A DNA stretch of 64,000 bases from Mycobacterium sp. Aquia_216 (GTDB taxonomy: Bacteria > Actinomycetota > Actinomycetes > Mycobacteriales > Mycobacteriaceae), in assembly GCF_026723865.1 (NCBI RefSeq), contig NZ_CP113529.1, positions 3,596,001 to 3,660,000 of the forward strand, read 5' to 3'. Shown here one piece after another: positions 33,833-46,100 of the stretch (position 1 is the stretch's first letter; each line of letters starts with the position of its first letter). The notes beneath the pieces were generated by a model. It was not told where the DNA came from and ran no database searches. It worked only from the letters and a program-made list of their open reading frames with translations. The translations under genes were made by a program, and so were the position numbers.

Positions 33833-34455
33833 CTGTTGAAGACCGGCAGCAGTTGCGGGCGGACGCGGCCCGCAACGTCGAGCGCATTCTTCGCGCCGCA
33901 CGGGATGTCTACGGCGAGTTGGGACCCGATGCCCCCGCAGAGGCGGTCGCACGGCGCGCCGGAGTCGGCGAACGAACCCTCTATCGCCGCTTCCCCGCCA
34001 AGGCCGACCTGGTTCGGGCGGCGCTGGATCAGGGCATCGCCGAACAACTCACGCCGGCGATCGGGAAAGCCCGCCAGCATAAAGACCCGCTGCGCGGCCT
34101 CACCCAGTTGATCGAAGCAGCGATATCGCTCGGCTCGCGTGAACAGAACCTCTTGATCGCCGCACAACGGGCTGGGTCGTTGACCTCCGATATCTCCGAC
34201 TCGCTGATTGACGCGCTCACCGAGCTTGTCCGTCGAGGTCAGCACGCCGGTGTCATCCGCGCTGACCTTGTCGCCGAGGACTTACTTCGTCTGATCGGCA
34301 TGCTTTACAGCGTGCTGTCCACGATGGCACCGGGCAGCGACGGCTGGCGACGCTACGTGGCCCTGATTCTCGATGCGATATCGACGGGCGAACGACGACC
34401 TCTGCCGCCGGCCGCCGCTTTCCACGCACCCGAGCCGGACAACTGGCCGCTGTAG
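33826..34455 (+). CDS. TetR-family regulator, divergent from the P450
   Basis: A 209-residue TetR protein. The HTH lies near residues 18-62 (NVERILRAARDVYGELG, AEAVARRAGVGERTLYRRFPAKADLVRAAL). The rest is a helical ligand domain. Its start codon sits inside a palindrome, typical of autorepression. The gene ends 118 bases before the convergent Rv2047c-type gene. Confidence 0.87.
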   Translation: MTAVEDRQQLRADAARNVERILRAARDVYGELGPDAPAEAVARRAGVGERTLYRRFPAKADLVRAALDQGIAEQLTPAIGKARQHKDPLRGLTQLIEAAISLGSREQNLLIAAQRAGSLTSDISDSLIDALTELVRRGQHAGVIRADLVAEDLLRLIGMLYSVLSTMAPGSDGWRRYVALILDAISTGERRPLPPAAAFHAPEPDNWPL

Positions 34456-34573
34456 GCTCTACCGCGCTGGCTGCACATCGCACCGCGCATGGTCGCTGGT
34501 TTTCGAAAACGGGATTCCGATATGGCGCTGCGGCGGAGCTAACCTAGTGCGCTGTGTCCTCTCCAAGAGCAAG

Positions 34574-37177
34574 CTAGAGCAAATGGATTTCGCCCGACGT
34601 GCCGTCGACCTCGATCAGAGCGCCCGGCGGCAACGACTTGGTTGCTCCGTGGACGTCGACCACACACGGGAAGCCAAATTCACGCGCGACAACGGCGGCG
34701 TGTGACATCGGGCCGCCGAGTTCTGTCACCACGGCCGCGGCGTAGCAGAAAGCCGCGGTGTACCCGACATCGGTGACCTCCGCGACAAGGATCTCGCCGG
34801 GCTGCAGGTCGTCGATGGTCTCGGGCCGCACGATCCGCACCCGGCCGCGCACCCGGCCCCCGCACACGCCGACACCGCGCAGGGTGTCTCCGCTGGAAAG
34901 AACCGGCGACGAGGTGATCGACGGCTCCCAGTTGCCACTGAATACCGTCGGCGGGGCGATGGTCGCCAGCCTGCGCTGTTCGGCCCGGCGGCGCGCCACC
35001 AAGCCCGCAACGTCGTCGGGCAGGGCGTCGAGTTCGTCAACCAGCAGATAGAACACATCGTCGGCAGTGTGAAAGATCCCGGCGTCGACAAGCCTGCGCC
35101 CATACTCGCGCAGCAGACCGCGCAGCACCCAGTTGGCCCGCACCACTTTGTCGCGACGCGCTTCTCGGTCGCGGAGCTGACTCGCTGCCAGTAGCGCTAT
35201 AGGCCTGGCCCGCAACGGAATTCGAGGATAAAGCGGCTGTGACGATGAGGGTGCGCTCATTGCTCTGGCGACCATCCGGACCAGGAGCTCGGGGTCGTCG
35301 GCGTAGCTGGTGGACAACATCTCGAGCTCCGCCGGGCCACGGTGACCAATCAACGCCAGCTCGGCCAGCACCGCGGCGTGAAACGCCGGCGCGTCGGCAG
35401 CTAGCTTGTCCAGCCGCTCGCCCGGTTCGGTCAGCAGCCGAGCCACGTTCGGATCACGCTGTGCCGCAACCACCAAACGCTGCATGGCCTCGACCGAACG
35501 CGCACTGACCAGTTCCGGCCCCGCCGGCCCGAAGGTGTCTCGCCCGCACAAGCCGCGCAGCAACACATTGAACGCAGCACACAGCATGAACGACGCCGAG
35601 GCCAGCACCCAGCCGTGCACCACGTGGTCACGTGCCAACACGATCAGGCTCCCAAGCCGGCGATCGTCGAGTTGGGTCGCATCGTCGGCCAGCCGCTCCA
35701 GGCGATCGACATCGGCGATGAAGTCGCGGGTGTCACGCGACGCGCCAGAACTCAGCCCCACCAGATTGCCGCCAAACACCCCGATATTGCGGCCGTTGCG
35801 CAGCTGCCTTCGAGTCCAGCTGATTTCGGTAGGACGCTGCTCACCGAAGATCGGGAGCGAAGCCATGCTGGGGCCGAAGAAACCGCTGTTGCTGACGATC
35901 ATCGACGGCTTGGCGAACGGCACGGTCTCGGCCATGAAGTGCGCGGATGTGATGGCGCCGTACAGCCGATGGGCGAATACCGCGACGGTCCGCATGGCGA
36001 TTTCGCGCTGGACCATTCCGCCCGGCCGCAGCCGCTCCGCAATGGTGACGCCGCCGGCGCGCAACCCGCGAACGGTCGCCGACGCAGACGAGGGCGAGAA
36101 CGGGCCCGGCAGCGCCTCGGACAGGTTGGTGGCCAGGAAGGTGGGAAAACGCGGGTCGATCGGCGTGTCGAACTCGCCGTTAACTCCTTGTGGGCCAGCT
36201 AATCTAGGGACTACCCCATCATCTGCCGCCGCATCGACGGCAGGAAGATCCGTGATATGGGCCAGCCGCCACGGCAACGACAGGACCCGGTTGCCCAGCG
36301 CGATGCGGCCGCGCACCGCCAGCGCGAAGTCTTCGATACATTCGTCGCAGTCCCATGCCGGCTGAAATTCCCACTGCTCACGCAGCCGTGACGTATCCAT
36401 CAGCGGCGCGTGTTGCAGCAGCTCCAGCTCACCGCGTCGCCGCGAACCGGTTAGCGGGCCGCTGAACCGCATGACCCGCCGACCGAGCCCGGCCGCGATC
36501 TGACGAAACGTCCGCGCCCCCGGAGCTGCGAGATTAATTGGGCCGCTGCTGATTTCGGCATCCACGACGGCGCGGCCGAATAGCCGAAGCGCATCGTCGA
36601 GGTGGACGACTTGCATGCGCGCATCGGCGGACAGGTCCGGGAACGCCGGCGATGCCAGCAGGCGGCGCACCCAATTGTCGACGTTGCGACCGACGATGAG
36701 CGCGCAGCGGATCGCGATCCATTCGGGGTTCGATGCGCCGAGCAGGTCTTCGACGCGGGCCCGGTACAGGCCGTCGGCCAGCACAGGGGTCATCGGCTCG
36801 TGTTCGGCTTTCGGCCTGCCTGCGGGGCCGTAGACGTGGGCCGACGACGCGAAAACTATGCGCTTGGAACCGTTCTCGGCCATCGCGTCCAAAACGTTCA
36901 CCGTGCCACCGACGTTGACCTCGTGGCCGATACGCTCGTCGGTGCTTCGTGCCCACGCGAAGTGCGCGACGACATCCGCACCGGCGATGCCACGTTTGAC
37001 CGCGGCCGCGTCCCGGATGTCCGCCTCGATGAAATCGGCAGCACTCGACCAGCTTTGCGGGCGGTGCCGGGCGATCCCTACCACCTCGTGGCCCTGGCTG
37101 AGCAATCGGGCGGTAAGACCGCGGCCGAGCACACCGCTGGCCCCGGTAACCGCGATTCTCACGGAGTGCCGTCCCAC
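34574..37177 (-). CDS. Rv2047c-type fusion: NAD-dependent epimerase/dehydratase plus PEP-utilising mobile domain
   Basis: An 867-residue protein. The N-terminal domain (1 to about 310) is an extended SDR with TGASGVLGRG and features of NAD-dependent epimerases (VFASSAHVYGPAGRP). A long middle part (about 330-770) contains a set of helices of unclear fold (RAGGVTIAERLRPGGMVQREIAMRTVAVFAHRLYGA; VLARDHVVHGWVLASAS). The C-terminal domain is a PEP-utilising enzyme mobile domain with GGPMSHAAVV (H826 as the expected phospho-acceptor). It matches Rv2047c, which lies next to pks12 in M. tuberculosis. GTG 37177 is used (an in-frame GTG at 37162 is also possible); it is 4 bases after the pks12 stop, so the two are probably coupled. 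Substrate unknown. Confidence 0.8.
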   Translation of the reverse strand: MGRHSVRIAVTGASGVLGRGLTARLLSQGHEVVGIARHRPQSWSSAADFIEADIRDAAAVKRGIAGADVVAHFAWARSTDERIGHEVNVGGTVNVLDAMAENGSKRIVFASSAHVYGPAGRPKAEHEPMTPVLADGLYRARVEDLLGASNPEWIAIRCALIVGRNVDNWVRRLLASPAFPDLSADARMQVVHLDDALRLFGRAVVDAEISSGPINLAAPGARTFRQIAAGLGRRVMRFSGPLTGSRRRGELELLQHAPLMDTSRLREQWEFQPAWDCDECIEDFALAVRGRIALGNRVLSLPWRLAHITDLPAVDAAADDGVVPRLAGPQGVNGEFDTPIDPRFPTFLATNLSEALPGPFSPSSASATVRGLRAGGVTIAERLRPGGMVQREIAMRTVAVFAHRLYGAITSAHFMAETVPFAKPSMIVSNSGFFGPSMASLPIFGEQRPTEISWTRRQLRNGRNIGVFGGNLVGLSSGASRDTRDFIADVDRLERLADDATQLDDRRLGSLIVLARDHVVHGWVLASASFMLCAAFNVLLRGLCGRDTFGPAGPELVSARSVEAMQRLVVAAQRDPNVARLLTEPGERLDKLAADAPAFHAAVLAELALIGHRGPAELEMLSTSYADDPELLVRMVARAMSAPSSSQPLYPRIPLRARPIALLAASQLRDREARRDKVVRANWVLRGLLREYGRRLVDAGIFHTADDVFYLLVDELDALPDDVAGLVARRRAEQRRLATIAPPTVFSGNWEPSITSSPVLSSGDTLRGVGVCGGRVRGRVRIVRPETIDDLQPGEILVAEVTDVGYTAAFCYAAAVVTELGGPMSHAAVVAREFGFPCVVDVHGATKSLPPGALIEVDGTSGEIHLL

Positions 37178-37181
37178 AGGG

Positions 37182-40100
37182 TCATTCGTCGTCGTCCATC
37201 AGCGCGGCGTTGACCAAAGCCTCGAGGTCCATGTCCGCGATGTCCTTTTCCGTGCTCACCCCCGCGGTCGCCGCCTGCGCGGTGCCGTCCTCGGTTGCCA
37301 ATGCGAGCAACAACTCGAGCACCCCCGCCTGCCGGAGTCGCTTGACCGGTATCGAGCCCACCACACGCTGGATGTCCGCTTCTCCGGGCGCGGCCGTCGG
37401 AGTGCTTTGCTCGGAAGTCCCGATGAGCTCGGAGTGCATGTAGCCGGCCAGGGCGGCGCAGTTCGGGTAATCGAAGATCAGCGTGGGCGATAGTGCAAGA
37501 CCCGTGGCGGACTTCAACCTGTTGCGCATCTCGACCGCGGTCAACGAGTCGAAGCCGAGCTCCTGGAACGCCCGATCCGGATCGATGGACTCCGGACTCG
37601 CGTTGCCCAGCACCGTGGCGATGTTGGAGCGGACCAGGTCCAGCAGCACAGCGTGTTGCTCGTCCTCGGGCAGGCCCTCGAGGCGTTGCAGCAGAGCTGA
37701 TTTCGACTTCGCCGCGGCCAGCGAATCGTCAACCTGGCGACGGGTCGGCGCGTTGATGAGATCAACGAACATCGGCGGCAAGGTCCCCCCGTCGAACTTG
37801 ACCCGCAGCGCCGCAAGGTCGATGTGGGCAGGCAAGAGGAACGGTTCGTCGACAATCAGCGCGGTGTCCATCAAGTCCAGTGCCTGATCGGAGGACATCG
37901 CCACAATGCCGTCCCGGCCGAACCGGGCACGATCGGCGGCGCCCAGCGCACCGGTCATGGCACTGGCCTGGTCCCATAATCCCCAGCCCAGCGACATCGC
38001 AGGCAACCCGGAGGAACGCCGGTGCACGGCCAACCCGTCCAGGAACGAGTTGGCGGCCGCGTAGTTCGCCTGACCCGAGGCGCCCGCCAGCCCGGCCATC
38101 GACGAAAACAGGACGAAGGCAGACACATCGAGGTCGCGGGTCAACTCGTGCAGGTTCCAGGCCCCATCGACCTTGGCCCGCAGCACCGCATCAACCCGTT
38201 CCGGGGTCAACGAGGAAATCACGGCGTCGTCGAGCATCCCGGCGGCGTGTATGACGCCGGAAAGGGGGCGTTGCACCGGGATATCGGCGATCACCTTGGC
38301 CAATGCCTCGCGATCAGCGACATCGCAGGCCACCACCTGAACCTGGGCCCCGTTCGCACTGAGCTCGGTCACCAGCTCCGCGGCACCCGGCGCATCCAGG
38401 CCGCGCCGGCTCACCAGCACGACGTTGCGCGCATCGTGGCGCGACACCACATGGCGGGCCAGCGCCGAACCGGCCATCCCGGTCCCGCCGGTGATCAGCA
38501 CGGTGCCGGCAGCCAGCCCGCTACCCGGGCCAGAAGGCAGAGTCATCACGACCTTGCCCACATGACGGGCCTGACTCAAGTACCGCAACGCCGCGGGTGC
38601 GCGGCGAACGTCAAATCTGGTCACCGGCAACGGGCGTAGCACGTCGTCGCCGAACAGCGCGGCCAGCTCGTCGAGGATCTGCTGAATGCGCTCCGGCCCC
38701 GCTTCGAAGAGATCAAAAGCTCGGTACCGCACACCCGGGTGTTGCCGGGCGATCTCTGCGGGCTCGCGGATGTCGGTCTTGCCCATCTCCAGGAAGATCC
38801 CGCCGGGGGCGACCAGTCGCAGCGAAGCGTCGACGAAATCACCGGCCAGCGAATCCAGCACCACATCCATGCCGCGTCCAGCGGTGACCGCCCGGAACCT
38901 GTCCTCGAATTCCAGGCTGCGCGAATCGGAAATGTGATCGTCGTCAAAGCCCATGGCCCGCAACGTGTCCCACTTACCGCGGCTGGCTGTTGCGAAAACC
39001 TCCAGGCCCAGGTGCCGGGCCAGCTGCACCGCGGCCATCCCGACGCCGCCGGCAGCGGCGTGCACCAGAACTCGCTGACCGGGCTTTGCCGCGGCCAGAT
39101 CCGTCAGTGCGTAGTACGCGGTGGCGAACACCACGGTGGTGGTCGCGGCGGCGGTATGCGACCACCCGGCCGGCAGCTTGGCCAGCAGTCGCTGGTCGGT
39201 GGTGGCGACCGTTCCGGTTCCGTCGGGGAACAGGCCCATGACGCGGTCGCCGATCGCGAAACGGCAATCCTGCGAAGCACTTTCCGGCCCCGTCTCTAAG
39301 ACGACACCGGACGCCTCGATACCCATCACCGCATCCGGGTCGGGGTAGAGACCCAGCGCGATCATCACGTCGCGGAAGTTGGCCGCGATGGCCGACAGGG
39401 CTACCCGAACCTGACCGGGACCCAAGGGCGCGTCGACGTCGGGGATTCGCTCCAGTCGCAGGTTCTCGAAGGTGCCGCGACTGCTCATGCCGAGCCGCCA
39501 CGGACCATCACCCGGCGGCACCAACAGACCGCCGACGGCGCGACTGCCGTGCACGCGCGCGAGGTATACCTTTGCACCACGGACCAACACCTGCGGCTCG
39601 GCGGCCGCCAGAATCGCCGCCACTGCGTCGTCGTCAAGCGGCCCGTCGGTATCGACCAGCACAATCCGGCCGGGATGCTCGGTCTGCGCCGAACGCACCA
39701 AACCCCACACCGCGGCGCCGGCCAGATCGGTGATGTCCTCCCCCGGCAGCGTCATTGCACCCCGGGTCGCCACCACCAAAGTCCCTGCGCCCTCGCGGGC
39801 CAGCCACGACTGCAGTACCGGCAGCACCGCACGGGTGGCCGCATACACTCCCGCCAGGACGTCGTCGGCGACCGGCGCAGACTCGAATACCACCGCCGAT
39901 CGCCGGCCCTCGTCGACGTCCAATTCCGTTGCCCCCCAGGGGGACACCGATACCGGCTGCACCGAAGACGACGGCTGCGCGGACCAGACGACTTCGAAGA
40001 GCCGGTCCGGTCCGGAGTTCGACACCGCGGCCAACAATTGCTGATCGGTCACGGGGCGGGCCACCATCGACGCCACCGAAAGAACCGGCAGCCCAAGGCC

Positions 40101-43100
40101 ATCGGCGAGCTCGATCGACACCGCCTGATCGCCCACCGGGACGATCCGCGCCCGCACCGCCGCCGCGCCCGCGGCATGCAGAGACACCCGCTGCCAGGAG
40201 AACGGCACCATCATCGAGCCTTTGGCAATCTCGTCGCCCTCGGATGCCAGGATCACCGCGTGTAGTGCGGCGTCGAGCATCACCGGATGGACACCGAACC
40301 CGGCCACGGACACCCCGGCATCCGCGGGCAGCGTGACTTCGGCGAAGACTTCGTCGCCGCGACGCCACATCGAGGTCAGGCCGCGAAACGCGGGGCCGTA
40401 GCCGTAACCGCGCTCGGCCAGCCGCTCATAGCCATCGCCGACGTCGACCGGGACCGCACCGACCGGCGGCCATGCCGACAGGTCCGCGCTCGGCTCGGCC
40501 GACCCCACTCGCAACATGCCCTCGGCGTGCAACGACCAGCCGGACCCGGCCTCGGCCCGGGAGAAGACCGACACGTTACGGGCACCCGTTTCATCAGCAC
40601 CGCCGACCACCACCTGGACCGCGACCGACCCACCGGCCGGAAGCACCAGGGGCGTCGCAAGATTCAGCTCGTCGACGACTCCGCAGCCCACCTCGTCTCC
40701 GGCGCGGATCGCCAGTTCGACGAACCCCGCTCCGGGAAACAGCACGACTCCGCCCACGGCGTGATCGGACAACCAGGTCTGCACGCTGGGCGACAACCGG
40801 CCCGTCAGCACCACTCCACCCGACGCCGGCAGCTCGACCACCGCGCCCACCAACGGGTGTTCGGTGGCCGCCAGGCCCAGACCGGCCGCATCGGCCGGGG
40901 CGCCGTCGCCGGCGAGCCAAAACCGCCGCCGCTCAAAGGCATAGGTGGGCAGCTCGACGAAATTGGCTCGCCCGACCGCGCCGCGCCAGTCCACGTCCAT
41001 CCCGGCAACAAACCCGTGCGCGATCGCGTTGATCAGGGTTTCCGGCTCCGGACGGTCCTTGCGCAACGCGGACATCGTGATGACCGGTGCATCGGCGAGC
41101 GATTCCTCGATAGCTGCCGCCAGCCCACTGCTGGGCCCGACCTCGAGGAAGCGGGTTGCGCCGGCGGAGTGCACGAAACGGACACTGTCGGCGAATCTCA
41201 CCGCCTCGCGCACATGCCGCTTCCAATAGGCCGCCGTGGCGTAGTCGTCCCCGGCCAGCTGCCCGGTCACGTTCGACACGATCGGGATGGTGGGCTTGCC
41301 GATGGCGAGTCCGGCAGCGACCGTTCCGAATTCGTCAATCATCGGATCCATCAACGGAGAGTGGAAGGCATGCGAGACGGCCAGTCGGTGTACGCGTCGG
41401 CCGTCGGCACGCAGCCGGTCGGCGATTGTGGTCACCTTGTCTTCATCGCCCGAAATCACCACCGAGCCCGGCCCGTTGACCGCCGCGATGCCGACCTCGG
41501 GGACCAGGAGCGGGCGCACCTCGGATTCGGTGGCCTGCACCGCGATCATCGCCCCGCCCGCCGGCAGCGCCTGCATGAAGCGGCCCCGGGCGGCCACCAG
41601 TACCGCGGCATTCTCCAGCGACAAGACACCGGCGACGTGCGCGGCAGCCAACTCGCCGATCGAGTGACCCATCACGAAGTCTGGTCGCACACCCCAAGAT
41701 TCGAGCAGCCGGAACAGGGCGACTTCCACCGCGAACAATGCCGGTTGGGCGAATTCGGTGGTGTTCAACAAGTCTTCGTCGTGACCCCAGATGACTTCGC
41801 GCAAAGGGCGCAGCAGGTGCCGGTCCAGTTCCGCGACAGCGGCGTTGAACGCCTCGGCGAATACCGGATAACCGGCGTGCAGTCCCATCCCCATGCCCAG
41901 AATCTGGGAGCCCTGGCCCGGGAAGACAAAGACGGTCTTGCCGCCTGGTGTCACGGCGCCGCGGATGACCGTGACGGCCTCACCGCCGGCCAATTCGTCG
42001 AGGCCGGTCAGCAACCGGTCGCGGTCGATACCGGTGATGACGGCGCGATGCTCGAAGTTCGACCGGCCAGCCAGGGACCATGCCACATCGGCGAGGTCGA
42101 GCTCGCCGGCCGCGCGAAGATGTGCGGCCAGCCTGGACGCGTGAGAACCCAATGCCGACAGAGACTTTGCCGACACCACCCACGGCAGTACCGGCGCCGT
42201 GGGACGGTCGACGACGTGGCCGGCTTCGACGGGCTGCTCGACCGGGATGGCCTCGATGATCACGTGGGCGTTGGTGCCGGAGATGCCGAACGACGAAACC
42301 CCCGCCCGGCGTGGGTGATCCGCCGGCCACCGCCGCGCCTCGGTCAGCAACGACACCGCACCCGCCGACCAATCCACATGCGGGCTGGGCTGATCCACAT
42401 GCAACGTCGCCGGCAGCAGCTCGTGACGCATCGCAAGCACCATCTTGATCACACCGGCCACCCCGGCGGCGGCCTGCGTGTGACCCATATTCGACTTGAT
42501 CGACCCCAACCACAGCGGCTCGGTGCGATCCTGGCCGTAGGTCGCCAACAACGCCTGCGCCTCAATCGGATCACCCAATGTGGTGCCGGTGCCGTGTCCT
42601 TCCACCACGTCGACCTCGGCCGCCGACAACCCGGCGCTGGCCAATGCGGCGCGCACCACCCGCTGCTGGGACGGACCGTTGGGCGCGGTCAACCCGTTGG
42701 AGGCGCCATCCTGATTGACCGCCGAACCCCGCACCACCGCCAGCACCGGATGACCCAACCGACGTGCATCCGAGAGCCGTTCGACGACGAGCATGCCGCC
42801 GCCCTCGGAGAACCCGGTGCCGTCCGCCGCTCCTGCGTACGCCTTGCACCGGCCATCCACTGACAAGCCCCGCATCCGGCTGAACTCGACGAAGATGTCC
42901 GGTGTGGCGTTGACCGTGACGCCGCCGGACAGGGCCAGGTCGCACTCGCCCGAACGCAGCGACTGCGCCGCCATGTGCAACGCGACCAACGACGAGGAGC
43001 ACGCCGTGTCCACCGACACCGCCGGACCCTCCAGCCCCAGCACATAGGACACCCGGCCCGACGCCACACTCGAGGATTGGCCGGTCAGCCGGAAACCCTC

Positions 43101-46100
43101 GGCGGTCGGTGCGGCGCCCATGCCGTACCCCTGGGTGTACACCCCGGCGAACATGCCCGTCGCACTGCCACGCAACGCGCCGGGTTCGATCCCTGCTCGC
43201 TCCAAGGCTTCCCAGGACAGTTCGAGGAACATTCGCTGCTGCGGGTCCATCGCGAGCGCCTCGCTCGGCGTGATGCCGAAGAAGGCGGGGTCGAAGTCCG
43301 CGACGCCGTCCACGAAGCCGCCGGTCCGGGTGTAGCAGGTGCCCGGGACATCGGGATCCGGGTTGTACACGCCGGCCAAATCCCAACCGCGGTCACTCGG
43401 GAACTCCGACAGCACGTCACGGCCGGCGGTCAGCATCTCCCACAGATCCTCCGGAGAAGTCACCCCGCCCGGATAGCGGCAGGACATGCCGACGATCACG
43501 ATCGGGTCATCGCCGCTGGCCTGCACGACCGGGGTAGGTGCGATTTCCTGCGGGACGCCGGCGAGCTCGCTACGGATGTAGCCGACCAGTCCGTTCGGCG
43601 TCGGGTAGTCGAAGATCAGGGTGGGCGACAGCGCCAGTCCGGTGGCGGTTTTCAGCCGGTTGCGCATTTCGACCGCGGTCAGCGAGTCGAAGCCCAGATC
43701 CTGGAACGCCTTGTCCGGGTCGATCGCCTCGGCGGTCGTATTGCCCAGCACGGTCGCGATGTGCGAGCGGACCAGGTCCAGTAGCACGGCGTGCTGTTCG
43801 GGCTCGGGGAGCCCGTGCAGACGGTGCGCCAGAGCAGATTTCGATTTCGCGGCGGCCAGTGAGTCGTCGACCTGTCGCCGTGCCGGTGCATTGAGGAGGT
43901 CGGCGAACATCGGCGGCACCGCGGCCGCATGCGCACGTAGCGCGGCCAGGTCGATACGGGCGGGCGCGACGAACGGCTGGTCGACAATCAGCGCGGTGTC
44001 GAATAGTTCCATCGCTTCGTCCGACGACAGCGCCAAGATCCCGTCGCGGCCCAGCCGGGCGAGATCCGCGGCGCCGAGTCCGCCGGTCATGGCGCTGGCC
44101 TGGTCCCACAGCCCCCACCCCAGCGAGATGGCCGGCAACCCGTGTGCGCGCCGATGCACGGCCAGCCCGTCGAGGAAAGTGTTGGCCGCCGCGTAGTTGG
44201 CTTGGCCCGAGGAACCCACCAAGCCGGCCATCGACGAAAACATCACGAACGCAGACACATCCAGCTCGCGGGTCAGCTCATGCAGGTTCCATGCCGCATC
44301 CACCTTGGCCCGCAGCACCGCATCCATCCGCTCGGGTGTGAGCGAGGTGACCACCGCGTCGTCGAGCACGCCGGCGGCGTGAATGACTCCCGATAACGGA
44401 CGCCGCGCCGGAATATCCGCGACGACTGCGGCCAAGGACGCCCGGTCGGCCGCGTCGCAGGCGACCACCCTCGCCCGGGCTCCGGCCGCCTCCAATTCGG
44501 CGACCAACTCGGCGGTCCCGGCCGCTGCAGGGCCGCGGCGACTCAGCAGCACCAAGTTCTGCACGCCGTGCTGCGCCACCAGGTGGCGCGCCAGCGTCGA
44601 GCCCGCCATCCCGGTGCCCCCGGTGATCAACACGGTGCCTGCCGCCCATGCGGCGGGCAACGTGAGGACGACCTTGCCGACGTGGCGTGCCTGACTCAAG
44701 TAGCGCAACGCCGTACGGGCCCGTCGCACATCGAAAGTCGTCACCGGCAGGGGCCGCAGCACGCCGGTGTCAAACAGTTCGGCTAGCTCGAGCATCCACT
44801 GGTGCATCCGGGGACGGCCCGGTTCGAAAAGGTCGAAGGCGCGGTATCGGACACCGGGGTATTCCCGGGCGATGACGCCGGGGTCGCGGATGTCGGTCTT
44901 GCCCATCTCCAAGAACATCCCGCCGGGGGCGACCAGACGCAGGGACGCATCGACGAATTCACCGGCCAGTGAGTCCAGCACCACGTCCATGCCGCGCCCG
45001 CCGGTGACCGCGCGGAATTTTTCCTCGAATTCCAGGGTGCGCGAGTCACCGATATGGTCGTCGTCAAAGCCCATGGCCCGCAAGGTGTCCCACTTGCCGC
45101 GGCTCGCCGTCCCGAACACCTCGAGACCGAGATGCCGGGCCAGCTGCACCGCGGCCATCCCGACGCCGCCGGCGGCGGCGTGCACCAACACCCGCTGGCC
45201 CGGCTTGACCTCGGCTAGGTGCAGGAACGCCATGTATGCGGTGGTGAAAACCGCTGAGATGGCGGCGGCTTCGGCGTAGGACCAGTCGGCGGGCTTGGGG
45301 AGCAACAGGCGTATATCGCCGGGAACCACGGTGCCACTGCCGTCGGGGAAGAACCCGTAGACCGAATCGCCGACCGCGAACTCGGTGACGCCCGGCCCGA
45401 CTTCGACGACCACACCCGCACCTTCGCCGCCGAGCAGTGCATCGTGGGTGAACATGCCCAGGGTGATCATGACGTCGCGGAAGTTGGTGGCGATGGCGCG
45501 CAGCGCCACCCGAACCTGGCCCGGCTCCAGCGGCGCCTCGGCGTTGGGAACCGGTTCCAGTTGCAAGTTTTCGAAAGTTCCCGCGCTGCTGATACCCAGG
45601 CGCCAGGGCCCATCGGCGGGAGGCGCCAGAATGCCGTCGACCGCACGGCTACCGCTTACCCGTGCGGTGTAGATCGTTGCGCCGCGGAGCAATACCTGAG
45701 GCTCACCGGCTGCTAGAACGGCGGCCGTGGAGTCGTCGTCAAGGGGCGCGTCGGAATCCACCAGCATGATGCGGCCGGGATGTTCGGTCTGCGCGGATCG
45801 CACCAGGCCCCACACCGCGGCGCCCGCCAAATCGGTGATGTCCTCCCCCGGCAATCCCATGGCACCGCGCGTGGCCACCACCAGGACCCCCGAGTCACGC
45901 TCGGTTAGCCACGACTGCACGGCCGTCAGTGCCTGGTGCGTACGCCGATGAGTAGCCGATACCGGATCATGTTCCGTGGCAACAGATTCGAACAGCTGAT
46001 GGGATGGAACCGGGCTGGCACCGGTGGCTGCCGGCGCCGGTGACCACACCACCTCGAACAGCCGGTCCGGGCCCGAGCTGGAGAGTGCCGCGCGCAGTTG

